From an uncultured Lachnospiraceae bacterium (GTDB lineage: Bacteria; Bacillota; Clostridia; Lachnospirales; Lachnospiraceae): DNA of 64,000 nucleotides. The translations under genes and the position numbers were made by a program. Of the stretch, positions 54,577 to 63,188 are shown piece after piece. Position 1 is the first letter of the stretch. Every line of letters begins with the position of its first letter. The notes beneath the pieces were generated by a model. The model was given only the letters and a program-made list of their open reading frames with translations. It did not search any database and was not told the origin of the DNA. The stretch is from contig ONAZ01000006.1 in assembly GCA_900315945.1 (NCBI GenBank), positions 1 to 64,000 of the forward strand, read 5' to 3'.

Positions 54577-55131
54577 CTATACTTTAAGTATTTCCTCTGT
54601 CTTCTCATCAACAGCACTATCAATCTTACTGATATACTTATCTGTAAGCTTCTGTACCTCGTCTTCTAATTCTTTGATATCGTCTTCAGAAATATCACTT
54701 TCTTTAGATAACTTCTTAAAAGAATCATTAGCATCTCTTCTAATATTTCTTACAGCAACCTTTGCATTTTCGCCTTTTTTCTTAACATCTTTGGCAAGTT
54801 CTTTACGACGTTCTTCTGTAAGTTCTGGAAATACTAATCTAATTACTTTACCATCATTAGTTGGATTAATTCCAACATCAGATGTCTGAATTGCCTTCTC
54901 AATTTCCTTAACCATTGATGCTTCCCATGGTTGAATCTGAATTAACCTTGGTTCAGGAACAGATACATTTGCAACTTGTTGAATCGGTGTAGGTGTTCCA
55001 TAATAATCAACCTGTACTCCATCTAGTACATGAGGATTAGCTCTTCCTGCACGGATTGAGTTATATTCTGTATAAAGATTGTTTAATGATTTTTGCATTT
55101 TATCATCATATTTATTTAATCTTTCGTCCAT
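54577..55131 (-). CDS. frr: Ribosome recycling factor
   Basis: 184 aa, full length: SIRAGRANPHVLDG, YYGTPTPIQQVANVSVPEPR and FPELTEERRKELAK are family signatures. It splits post-termination ribosomes with EF-G. Classical pyrH-frr neighbourhood. Confidence 0.98.
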   Translation of the reverse strand: MDERLNKYDDKMQKSLNNLYTEYNSIRAGRANPHVLDGVQVDYYGTPTPIQQVANVSVPEPRLIQIQPWEASMVKEIEKAIQTSDVGINPTNDGKVIRLVFPELTEERRKELAKDVKKKGENAKVAVRNIRRDANDSFKKLSKESDISEDDIKELEDEVQKLTDKYISKIDSAVDEKTEEILKV

Positions 55132-55165
55132 AAGTGAATTCCCCCTTAATCAAATGCTAATATAC

Positions 55166-55232
55166 GTTCTATATCTATGAGCAACTCCACGCTCATGAGA
55201 AAATCGCTTAGGAGTTCTCATAGATATAGAAC
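55166..55232 (-). other. 22-bp hairpin abutting the pyrH stop codon
   Basis: GTTCTATATCTATGAG (55166-55181) is perfectly complementary to 55217-55232, and AACTCC/GGAGTT (55183-55188 with 55211-55216) extends the stem past one bulged base. No T-run follows, and the frr ribosome site lies beyond, so it is not an ordinary terminator. An RNase III site or mRNA-stability element is possible. Confidence 0.8.
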
Positions 55233-55928
55233 TTATACGGTAACAATTGTCCCGTTAAATTCTCCTGAGATTGCCTTCTTAATACTTCCCTCTTCATTTA
55301 GAGCAAATACATACATAGGCATATCATTCTCAAGGCACATAATTGATGCCGTAAGATCAACTACACCAAGTCTATTATCAATAACATCCTGAATAGAAAT
55401 GGTATCATAACGCTTAGCATTAGGATTAGTTGCAGGATCAGAATCATATACTCCATCAATTGATTTAGCAAGAAGTATTCCATCAGCTTCTATCTCAATA
55501 GCACGAAGTGTTGTAGCAGTATCCGTTGAAAAATATGGATGACCAGTTCCACCAGCGAAAAAAACAACCTTACCACTTTCAAGGGAATCCATAGCCTCAT
55601 CTTTAGAATACATAACAGAACAGTCTCCACATGCAAATTGTGTCATAACAACTGTATCCATTCCAACATATCTAAAAATCTCAGATACATATATACAATT
55701 CATAACTGTAGCAAGCATACCAATTTGGTCTGCTTTAGTACGTTCTATAGTGTTACTAGTTCTACCGCGCCAGAAATTACCGCCGCCAATTACTATTCCT
55801 ACCTGAATACCATCATCAACGATTTCTTTTACCTGCTTTGCAACTTCAATACATGTATCTTCGTCAAAGCCAGTTTTCTTTTCTCCGGCTAATGCTTCAC
55901 CGCTAAGCTTTAATAATACTCTTTTCAT
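55233..55928 (-). CDS. pyrH: UMP kinase
   Basis: 231 aa. RVLLKLSGEALAG, GIVIGGGNFWRGR, FFAGGTGHPYFSTDTAT and DGVYDSDPATNPNAK are the amino-acid-kinase-family signatures of PyrH. It phosphorylates UMP to UDP. Its ATG overlaps the bactofilin stop codon by one base (TAATG). Confidence 0.98.
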   Translation of the reverse strand: MKRVLLKLSGEALAGEKKTGFDEDTCIEVAKQVKEIVDDGIQVGIVIGGGNFWRGRTSNTIERTKADQIGMLATVMNCIYVSEIFRYVGMDTVVMTQFACGDCSVMYSKDEAMDSLESGKVVFFAGGTGHPYFSTDTATTLRAIEIEADGILLAKSIDGVYDSDPATNPNAKRYDTISIQDVIDNRLGVVDLTASIMCLENDMPMYVFALNEEGSIKKAISGEFNGTIVTV

Positions 55929-56788
55929 TATCCAAATACACCCTCAACATCAACATCTGAATATGTCTGTGAACAGAAACCTTCAATTACAGCACCATTA
56001 TTAATCTGAACTGAACGAGACTTGATATTTCCAACAACAACAGCTGATGTATCAACAACAACTGGTCCTTGTACATCGATATCTCCCTTAACAGCACCAG
56101 CAATAACAGCAGATGTTGCAACAATATTACCAACAACAACGGAACCAACACCAACTTTAGCTGTACCTGATGTATTAACTTCACCAACAACCCTTGCAGA
56201 ATCAGCAAAGAACTCAGCTGAGTTACTGTTTCCTTCAACAAGACCTGTTATAACAAGCTTACCATTACATGTAATGTCACCATTAATTGTTCCTTCAACA
56301 TTGATAGAACCTGTTGACTCTAAGTTACCTGTAATTGTCATACCCTTAGTAATTACTGCATTCTCATCACTTGCAGCTGCAGTTGACATAGTAGGTGCAG
56401 ATGATTGAGTATTATCACTTGCTGTATCTTGTGGTGTAAATGTTTGAAATGAATCCATTGTATTATTCTCCTTTTTGTCAGCTTTCTTATCCGCTTTTTT
56501 ATCTTTCTTATCAGCCTTTTTGTCTTTCTTATCAGCCTTTTTGTCTTTCTCAGGTTCAACTTTATCAGTTACGGCTATTGTCTCATTATTATCAACCTTC
56601 TTAGAAACCTGCTCAAATAAACCATCAAGCTTTGATAGTTCATTATCTACATCAATTTCTTCGTCAAGTGTGTCAACCATTTCGTCTGATGTCTCTAAAT
56701 TCTCATCAGCATCATCATAGTTAGCATCAGGGACTAGCTCATTTACTGCATCTGAAAAATCATCCTTAAATTCCTTAAAAAATCCCAT
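55928..56788 (-). CDS. Bactofilin-family polymer-forming cytoskeletal protein
   Basis: 286 aa. Residues 1-85 are acidic; about 75-115 is a Lys/Asp repeat (KDKKAD units from 21-bp DNA repeats at about 56475-56550); residues 145-275 are the bactofilin beta-helix (GNLESTGSINVEGTINGD, GKLVITGLVEG, AVKGDIDVQGPVVV). Bactofilins polymerise without nucleotide and place cell-wall enzymes or shape determinants. It sits between a polysaccharide deacetylase gene and pyrH, inside a block that is otherwise translation genes; coupling to pyrH ties its synthesis to growth. Confidence 0.85.
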   Translation of the reverse strand: MGFFKEFKDDFSDAVNELVPDANYDDADENLETSDEMVDTLDEEIDVDNELSKLDGLFEQVSKKVDNNETIAVTDKVEPEKDKKADKKDKKADKKDKKADKKADKKENNTMDSFQTFTPQDTASDNTQSSAPTMSTAAASDENAVITKGMTITGNLESTGSINVEGTINGDITCNGKLVITGLVEGNSNSAEFFADSARVVGEVNTSGTAKVGVGSVVVGNIVATSAVIAGAVKGDIDVQGPVVVDTSAVVVGNIKSRSVQINNGAVIEGFCSQTYSDVDVEGVFG

Positions 56789-56810
56789 AATATTTTCCTC
56801 CAGTTTATTA

Positions 56811-57740
56811 TTATTTAGCCTCTACATGTTGTACAAGAGGTGTACTATCTGTAATTGGCAAAATGTTCACATTCGCCGCCTGCAAAGTTTCTATAAGTCT
56901 AGGCAAAGCCTCGGCTGTTGTTCCCTTTGCATTAGCATCATGTAAAAGTACTACCGATGTCTTGTATTTTAACACATCTTTCATAACATTTTCAACTAAT
57001 TCATCAGCAGTATATGCATTACTTACAGCATCTCCACTAGATACGTTCCAATCATAATATTTCATGCCCTGCGAATTAATATATGAAATGCAATCTTGAA
57101 TATCAACATTAGTAACTTTGTTACTACTTCCACCTGGGAATCTATATAGTTTTGGTTTATATCCAATAATAGGTTCGAGATAATTAACCATTGAACTAAC
57201 ATCATTCTTGAATGCATCAAGAGATGAATAAATATCAGAATATTTATGGCTATATGAATGAACACCAACAGAATGTCCTTCATTAGCTATTCTTTTGATC
57301 TTATCTTTTGAAGCCTGGTCCTCTTTAGCTACTAGAAAAAAAGTAGCTTTAACATTATATCTTGATAAAGTATCAAGAATAGAATCAGTATTATCACTTG
57401 GACCATCATCAAAAGTCAAATATACATTTGTCTTATCAGTTCCATCCGGTGTAATAACATTATTTTGAGCATTAGCATTAACAACGCTAACATCGTTACT
57501 AGCAGTTTTAGTAGAACTTCCTTCTTCTATCTTATCTAATCTAGAATTAAGCTTTACAACTGCTACAATAAGACAAATAACAGAAATTAGTGCAACTAGG
57601 ATTGAAACAGTAACTGTAATAATAATTCCATATTTAATCCTATTAACTCTTTTTCTCTTATCTCTCGTATTCTTGAGATTCTTCTTATTATTGCTATTAT
57701 TATCAGTCTTATTAATGCTTTTCTCACTATTTGGACTCAT
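56811..57740 (-). CDS. Membrane-anchored polysaccharide deacetylase (NodB domain)
   Basis: 309 aa from the ATG at 57740 (AAGGAG upstream). One TM helix (about 40-62), a short coiled coil and linker, then a NodB domain: LTFDDGPSDNT with the catalytic and metal Asp, HSVGVHSYSHKY with two metal histidines, YRFPGGSSN and VLLHDANAKGTT. Probably removes acetyl groups from peptidoglycan or another envelope glycan outside the membrane. Upstream of the bactofilin gene (22 bp), with which it may form a wall-modification unit. Confidence 0.9.
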   Translation of the reverse strand: MSPNSEKSINKTDNNSNNKKNLKNTRDKRKRVNRIKYGIIITVTVSILVALISVICLIVAVVKLNSRLDKIEEGSSTKTASNDVSVVNANAQNNVITPDGTDKTNVYLTFDDGPSDNTDSILDTLSRYNVKATFFLVAKEDQASKDKIKRIANEGHSVGVHSYSHKYSDIYSSLDAFKNDVSSMVNYLEPIIGYKPKLYRFPGGSSNKVTNVDIQDCISYINSQGMKYYDWNVSSGDAVSNAYTADELVENVMKDVLKYKTSVVLLHDANAKGTTAEALPRLIETLQAANVNILPITDSTPLVQHVEAK

Positions 57741-57768
57741 CAAATTACTCCTTACAAAAAAGTGCAAG

Positions 57769-57841
57769 CAATCTATTATAAACTATATTAATAGTTATAA
57801 TAGAATACATGCACCCCCGCAAATAAGATGGCTAAGCCATC
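57769..57841 (-). other. Hairpins in the tsf-deacetylase gap
   Basis: GATGGC/GCCATC (57827-57841) is a perfect 6-bp stem and TCTATTATAAACTAT (from 57772) pairs with AATAGTTATAATAGA with one bulge. Neither is directly followed by a T-run. Confidence 0.5.
57794..57822 (-). promoter_or_regulatory. Possible promoter of the deacetylase-bactofilin-pyrH unit
   Basis: On the minus strand TTGCGG, a 17-bp spacer, then TATAAC, about 55 bp upstream of the deacetylase start. It overlaps the AT-rich hairpin. Confidence 0.4.
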
Positions 57842-57857
57842 AAATCATTAGTTTCAA

Positions 57858-58937
57858 TTAAGAGTTCATCTGTGCAGCAACTTCTGCAGCAAAATCTTCT
57901 TCTTTCTTCTCGATGCCTTCGCCTACTTCAAAACGAACCATCTTAGTAATCTGAAGATTCTTATCAACAGATTCTAAATACTTAGCAACTGTCTGCTTGC
58001 CATCCTCAGCCTTAACATATACTTGATCCATTAGGCTGATTTCTTTGTATTGCTTATTAACACGTCCATTAACAAGACCACTGAAAATCTTATTATCATA
58101 AATCTTCTCTTTTGCATTAAGAGCAACCTCTGCAAGAGACTTCTTAGCATCTTCTGATAAGAAATTAGGAAGGAAGTTCATCTTAGACTTCTTCTCTTCA
58201 TAAATCTGCTTATCATCATCGCTCCAATGCTTCTCTTTTGCTTCCTCAATTAATTCCATAAGAATTGGCTTAGGAAGTGAGAATGGATCGTTTAATGCAC
58301 TTTCCTTAACAATATCCTCAAGCTTAGACTTCTCATCAGCTGAAATGTCGCTTTGTGAAATATATTGAGGATTCATAGCAGCAACCTGCATAGCAATATT
58401 ATTTAATGCTTCTTTATTAGCATCGTTGTTATCACCGCTTGCGGCAATTAGAACACCAATACGTCCTGCACCATGAATATATGATACAACAACATCTCCA
58501 GAAGCTTTCTCAAAACGTCTAATAGACAACTTCTCACCAATTGTAGCTGTCTTTTCAACTAACTCATCTTTAAGACCAGTTTGAGCTAATAATTCCTCAA
58601 CATCTTCACCATTAGAACCACCGTTAAGAGATGATGCAAGAGCTTTCTCAGCAACATCCTGAACAAATTCCTGGAATATTTCATTCTTAGCAACAAAGTC
58701 TGTCTCAGAATTAACTTCAACTACACATGCTTCATTTCCAGAAGTAGCAACTCTAGCAATACCTTCTGCAGCAATTCTTGAAGCCTTCTTCTCAGCTTTA
58801 GCAGCACCACTTTTCTTAAGTACTTCAATTGCAGCTTCTAAATCACCAGCCACCTCTGTTAATGCTTTCTTACAATCCATCATACCTGCGCCTGTTTTTT
58901 CACGCAATTCTTTAACCATAGCTGCTGTAATAGCCAT
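57858..58937 (-). CDS. tsf: Elongation factor Ts, extended form
   Basis: 359 aa; typical EF-Ts is about 280-310. The N-terminus is canonical (VKELREKTGAGMMDCKKALTE, quoted in part: LREKTGAGMMDCKKAL; SETDFVAKNE) with the UBA-like domain and core. Extra length lies in the C-terminal half, a Lys/Glu-rich helical stretch around residues 225-275 (PILMELIEEAKEKHWSDDD) within the second dimerisation domain. It recycles EF-Tu-GDP. Follows rpsB by 31 bp. Confidence 0.95.
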   Translation of the reverse strand: MAITAAMVKELREKTGAGMMDCKKALTEVAGDLEAAIEVLKKSGAAKAEKKASRIAAEGIARVATSGNEACVVEVNSETDFVAKNEIFQEFVQDVAEKALASSLNGGSNGEDVEELLAQTGLKDELVEKTATIGEKLSIRRFEKASGDVVVSYIHGAGRIGVLIAASGDNNDANKEALNNIAMQVAAMNPQYISQSDISADEKSKLEDIVKESALNDPFSLPKPILMELIEEAKEKHWSDDDKQIYEEKKSKMNFLPNFLSEDAKKSLAEVALNAKEKIYDNKIFSGLVNGRVNKQYKEISLMDQVYVKAEDGKQTVAKYLESVDKNLQITKMVRFEVGEGIEKKEEDFAAEVAAQMNS

Positions 58938-58968
58938 AACTTAATCCTCCAATTATATATATAATATA

Positions 58969-59706
58969 TTATTCTTCAACGTTCTCTGTATCTTCCGCTT
59001 CTTCATCAGCGTCAACATCAATTGTTCCCTGATTTGCTTCGATTACAGCGTCAGCCATCTTAGACACAATAAGCTTAACTGCACGAATAGCATCATCATT
59101 ACCAGGAATAACGAAATCTAATTCTTCTGGATCACAGTTTGTATCAGCAATTCCAATAAGAGGAATACCTAGTGTATGTGCCTCTTCAATACAGATTCTT
59201 TCCTTCTTAGGATCTACTACAAAAATAGCATCTGGAACACGTCCCATTTCCTTGATTCCACCAAGGTTTCTTGTAAGCTTATCCATTTCTTTGCGAAGTG
59301 CAATAACTTCCTTCTTAGGAAGAACATCAAATGTTCCATCTTCTTCCATCTTTTCAATAGCCTTAAGACGCTCAATTCTGCTTTGAATTGTCTTAAAGTT
59401 AGTAAGCATACCACCTAGCCATCTCTCATTAACGTAGTACATACCACATCTCTCAGCTTCAGCCTTGATTGTATCCTGTGCCTGCTTCTTAGTTCCTACA
59501 AAAAGAACCTTACCACCTTGTGATGCAATGTCGAATACAGCATTGTATGCCTCATCAACCTTTACAACAGACTTCTGAAGATCAATGATGTAGATACCAT
59601 TTCTCTCAGTGAAGATATATGGAGCCATTTTAGGATTCCATCTTCTTGTCTGATGTCCAAAGTGAACACCTGCCTCTAATAATTGCTTCATTGAAATAAC
59701 ACTCAT
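58969..59706 (-). CDS. rpsB: 30S ribosomal protein S2
   Basis: 245 aa from the ATG at 59706 (GGAGGT upstream), giving the usual start [48 protein letters not shown] and [13 protein letters not shown] are conserved. A very acidic C-terminus ([16 protein letters not shown]) extends beyond the core. Cotranscribed with tsf. Confidence 0.98.
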   Translation of the reverse strand: MSVISMKQLLEAGVHFGHQTRRWNPKMAPYIFTERNGIYIIDLQKSVVKVDEAYNAVFDIASQGGKVLFVGTKKQAQDTIKAEAERCGMYYVNERWLGGMLTNFKTIQSRIERLKAIEKMEEDGTFDVLPKKEVIALRKEMDKLTRNLGGIKEMGRVPDAIFVVDPKKERICIEEAHTLGIPLIGIADTNCDPEELDFVIPGNDDAIRAVKLIVSKMADAVIEANQGTIDVDADEEAEDTENVEE

Positions 59707-59815
59707 TTTCTTTACCTCCATGGTTAATTTCTTCCACATAATTCATCTTAAGAATTTACTTAACAATAAGCACCATATCCTTAATCATTATGTGTGTTTA
59801 TTTAAAGCCTTGAAC

Positions 59816-59844
59816 ATTCTAGCATAACTACGCTAATAACACAA
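59816..59844 (-). promoter_or_regulatory. SigA promoter of rpsB-tsf
   Basis: On the minus strand TTGTGT, a 17-bp spacer, then TAGAAT, leaving a leader of about 105 nt before rpsB. It lies just past the end of the flagellar operon, so ribosomal protein synthesis is not dependent on flagellar transcription. Confidence 0.65.
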
Positions 59845-59860
59845 GAAGTTTTTGATAAAA

Positions 59861-60373
59861 TCACTGTTCTCTAAATTGTTGTTTTGTAACAAGAAGATTA
59901 GCAAGTTCTTCTTCAGAAATACCCCTTTTTATCTTAAAGGTTCCATTCTGTAAGTTATTATCTAACCCCTTATCATTTAAGTACTTATTAAATGCAGCTG
60001 CATCACTTATAAGTCCTTGCTGTGCTAATCTCTCAATAACAGTTCTTGATACATCATTCTCACTAATTGTAAAATCAACACTGTCATTATTTACATTTGT
60101 AGCGCTTGAAGAATTAGTCGAATTATTATCCGGCATAGGATTAGTTGCACCAGGTATTGTCTGATTACCCTCTGTCGTATTAGTAGAATTAGTAGTATTA
60201 GTAGTACTATTGGTCATAGTTTTACTAGATTCAACCATCCCCAGCTTCTTAGCTCTATTAATTATTTCTTCATCACTCATGTTATTACCAGAAAATGCAA
60301 AGGCAATTACAAGAATAATTGTTGTAACAAGTACTCCTATTCCAATACCTCGCATATAATATTTTAATTTCAT
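59861..60373 (-). CDS. Small membrane-anchored protein with MltG/YceG N-terminal-like domain
   Basis: 170 aa. One TM helix (about 9-30), an Asn/Thr/Ser-rich flexible linker (about 55-100), and a C-terminal domain (SRTVIERLAQQGLISDAAAF, NGTFKIKRGISEEELANLL) that resembles the LysM-like subdomain at the N-terminus of endolytic transglycosylase MltG. The catalytic MltG domain is absent, so a binding role at the wall is more likely. Last gene of the flagellar-end group. Confidence 0.65.
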   Translation of the reverse strand: MKLKYYMRGIGIGVLVTTIILVIAFAFSGNNMSDEEIINRAKKLGMVESSKTMTNSTTNTTNSTNTTEGNQTIPGATNPMPDNNSTNSSSATNVNNDSVDFTISENDVSRTVIERLAQQGLISDAAAFNKYLNDKGLDNNLQNGTFKIKRGISEEELANLLVTKQQFREQ

Positions 60374-60391
60374 ATAATTATTCCTTTATTC

Positions 60392-61207
60392 TTAGTTGTA
60401 AAGTCCAAGTACTAGTTTTATCTCACCAATTCCCTTGCCAAGCTGTCTTGCAATTTCCACTTCGCTAAAGCCTTCTTTATATAGCTTAACAATTTCATTT
60501 TCAACTGATGAAGAATCAGTAGATCTATTCTCTTGTTCTGATTCTACTTCATTATTTAATTCTTTAGTATCAGTAGCAGAATTATTAACATTAGCTTTAA
60601 TCGCTTCCTTATAGCCTTCTGGCACTTCTTCATCTTCATCTGAGATTCGTTCTATTAATTCATCTTCAAATGTCTTAACTGTTTCTGTCTGTACTCTTAC
60701 AGCCTCAAGTCCTGTAACAAATTCCTGTTCCTTTTTCAGTTTAATATTTTGTTCATACTGTTCATTTAATTCTTTAATGCTCTCATCCACATCACTTTTT
60801 AGTTGTAACAATTGGGACTTAGTAGTATCTAGTTTAGATGTAAGCTCTTTAACATTTTCCTGCTTATCATTAAGCATGCTATAGATAAACACAATTTCAT
60901 TATGAGTTTTTTCCATAGTTTCAAGAACCTTCTCAGAATACTCATTCATTTGGTTCATTTTATTAACATATTCGTCATCAGTTCTTATATCAAAATCATT
61001 AACAGCATCATTTAATTTATTATCAAATCTTGTTTTTATAACCTCATCCGACTCTGCTATAGCCTTATTAACAATATTTTTTATTTCTTTTTCACTAACT
61101 CTTGTAATCTCTTTCATATCAGAAGAAGACAGCTTCTCAGTTACAAAGAAGCTGCCTACAAAAATCAATATTCCGATTACAACAAGTCCTATTTCAAGAC
61201 CTACCAT
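60392..61207 (-). CDS. DUF6115-like coiled-coil membrane protein, possible SwrB counterpart
   Basis: 271 aa. One N-terminal TM helix (about 6-24), a long coiled coil (about 60-165), an acidic middle and a C-terminal helix-turn-helix-like motif (IVKLYKEGFSEVEIARQLGKG). This layout and the place between fliA/sigD and rpsB match SwrB (YlxL) of B. subtilis, which promotes flagellar export activation; identity with SwrB is inferred from position and architecture. Confidence 0.7.
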   Translation of the reverse strand: MVGLEIGLVVIGILIFVGSFFVTEKLSSSDMKEITRVSEKEIKNIVNKAIAESDEVIKTRFDNKLNDAVNDFDIRTDDEYVNKMNQMNEYSEKVLETMEKTHNEIVFIYSMLNDKQENVKELTSKLDTTKSQLLQLKSDVDESIKELNEQYEQNIKLKKEQEFVTGLEAVRVQTETVKTFEDELIERISDEDEEVPEGYKEAIKANVNNSATDTKELNNEVESEQENRSTDSSSVENEIVKLYKEGFSEVEIARQLGKGIGEIKLVLGLYN

Positions 61208-61223
61208 ATTATCTCCTTACAAA

Positions 61224-61544
61224 CTAAACTGATATATCAAAAGATAAGTGTCCATCTTTCTTTTTTACTACACCATCTTTTTCTTTACCTTTTTCTTCTT
61301 TCTTATTCTTTTTCTTCTTATTGCCTCGATATCCACCATTGCCTGAGCCTTCACCCAAATCGTATTTGTCTGATTTTTGCTCAAGCTGATTTACAGAATG
61401 ACTTTGTTCATCCTGTTCCTGTTCGAAGCCGACCTGTATATTAGACTGGTTTACTTCTGGTCTACTATCTTCATTAGCTTTAATATTACCAATCTCAGCG
61501 GTATTCTGAATCATTCCATTAAAATTAATTGGACTCAGTGACAT
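61224..61544 (-). CDS. Small Lys-rich protein of the flagellar operon, unknown function
   Basis: 106 aa from the ATG at 61544, with GGAGG 8 nt upstream; a GTG three codons earlier is closer to the ribosome site. Begins MSLSPINFNGMIQN, a short conserved-looking patch, followed by a Gln/Glu-rich stretch and the highly basic KKKKNKKEEKGKEKD, ending in HLSFDISV. No domain recognised. The first residues resemble the start of small proteins encoded in clostridial flagellar operons, but I cannot name the family. Confidence 0.6.
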   Translation of the reverse strand: MSLSPINFNGMIQNTAEIGNIKANEDSRPEVNQSNIQVGFEQEQDEQSHSVNQLEQKSDKYDLGEGSGNGGYRGNKKKKNKKEEKGKEKDGVVKKKDGHLSFDISV

Positions 61545-61556
61545 ACTAACCACCTC

Positions 61557-63161
61557 CTACAGATTATTTATAACTATTTCCCCATTCTTCTTCTCAAATT
61601 GACAGAAGCTTCTCTTATCTTTTACATTAAAAGAAATATCCGATATTGTAATAGTAACCCCAGGATAAATATCTTTAGAAACCATTACCTTAGCATGTCT
61701 AGAAGTTATCAATTCTTGATGCAAAGCATTAAACTCAGTCTGATTTTCTTCTAACATCTTAGTATTCTTCGTAAGTTCTCCTGCTACTTTCTGAAGATAT
61801 AATGCATTCTTCTGATCTAATTGTTTACCTTCCTGTATATATTTGTTATAAGTTTTAATAATTGGTTTTAGCTTATTAATATTCTGACTAAGTACTGATA
61901 TTTCACGTTGTAATTGAACATATCTTTCTTTTTTATCAGGAGCCATACCAACTTCTATCTGTGTAGAAGCTCCCATGGAAGATCCTATTGTCTGGGCATC
62001 AACTTTTCCACCAGCTCTAATAATTCCACCAGCAATCGTACCCTTATGCTCACACACAATAACATCATCAGAAGCGGATACATCAGAATGTGTTATACTT
62101 CCTGCCTCAACGTAACCACCTGAAAATACGCTGGCATTTTCAATAAATTTAGTAATTACATTTCCACCAGCATCTAGAAGCCCCTTCTTCATTCCATGAA
62201 TTCCACATTTAACAATAATTTGGCCATCGTCAGACTGAATAAGTGCATCTTCAACAACACCATCAATAATTATATCGCCCTTAGCAATTACCTGAAATCC
62301 ACCTCTAACACTTCCTTGTATATGCACATTTCCATTGTATTCAATATTGCCAACAGAATTATCTACATCGCCTCTAACTTCATATACATCTGATACGAAC
62401 ACTTTACCATTTACGAGAGACACATGTCCTGTAACTTCAGAATAAAGTTCTGTCATGTCTTCATTCAATCGAAGGTTTTTGCCCTTCTCAAGCCTTAAAA
62501 CTTTAACAGTACGGCAAGGAATATCCTTTCCTGTAACATCTTTACCGTTAGCGCCTTTGTCTCCTTTATGAAGTCTGGCAAGTAAATCCCCTTCTTTTAC
62601 CTGACAAATATTATCAAGATTATGATAGTCTACAGAACCATCATCATTATGTTTTGGCTTAAGACTAGGATTAGTATTAAAGAAATATTCAATCTTATCA
62701 TCTATTCCATGAACAGGAGCCTTACCTACTGCAATAACAAAATCAGTAAAATAAACTCTGTTATTCATAAATTCAATAATAAAATCCTGATCAACACCAT
62801 AATTTACATTCTTCTTGGCAAGCTCACCAATAATATCCTTGGCATCCATAGTCTTGCCATTCTTAGAAGGCGGATAGAACCTACATGTAACCTTCATTTT
62901 ATCAAGAGAAATTTTATAAGACATACTCTCAATAAATTCCAATCCATCTCCAACACCTAGACTCATCTCTGCCTTGGCATCTCCACATATTAATTGACGA
63001 AACTCTTGATTATTATAATTCTCAAATCCATGACCTTTAAGAAATTCAGTACATTCTTTATACTCCGGTTTAACACCATTTCCTACTGGTGGATAATAGA
63101 CTACAAAAGCTTCATTGTCTTCTCTATATTCTACTTGTATATATCCATTCTCTTGGTTCAT
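61557..63161 (-). CDS. FapA/DUF342 family protein
   Basis: 534 aa. The N-terminal half has the FapA pattern (GKAPVHGIDDKIEYFF, GDLLARLHKGDKGANGKDVTG), the middle a repetitive beta-helix resembling bactofilins (IEYNGNVHIQGSVRGGFQVI, KGDIIIDGVVEDALIQS), and a coiled coil follows (about 400-480). Often encoded next to sigD or cheA in Firmicutes; its role in flagellar or envelope assembly is not settled. Confidence 0.85.
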   Translation of the reverse strand: MNQENGYIQVEYREDNEAFVVYYPPVGNGVKPEYKECTEFLKGHGFENYNNQEFRQLICGDAKAEMSLGVGDGLEFIESMSYKISLDKMKVTCRFYPPSKNGKTMDAKDIIGELAKKNVNYGVDQDFIIEFMNNRVYFTDFVIAVGKAPVHGIDDKIEYFFNTNPSLKPKHNDDGSVDYHNLDNICQVKEGDLLARLHKGDKGANGKDVTGKDIPCRTVKVLRLEKGKNLRLNEDMTELYSEVTGHVSLVNGKVFVSDVYEVRGDVDNSVGNIEYNGNVHIQGSVRGGFQVIAKGDIIIDGVVEDALIQSDDGQIIVKCGIHGMKKGLLDAGGNVITKFIENASVFSGGYVEAGSITHSDVSASDDVIVCEHKGTIAGGIIRAGGKVDAQTIGSSMGASTQIEVGMAPDKKERYVQLQREISVLSQNINKLKPIIKTYNKYIQEGKQLDQKNALYLQKVAGELTKNTKMLEENQTEFNALHQELITSRHAKVMVSKDIYPGVTITISDISFNVKDKRSFCQFEKKNGEIVINNL

Positions 63162-63188
63162 ATATAAGTCTCCCCCATACTAGATTAT

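Noticed and set aside
59740..59860. Riboswitch or T-box upstream of rpsB
   Set aside because: No T-box sequence or riboswitch core; the stretch holds a promoter and a plain leader.
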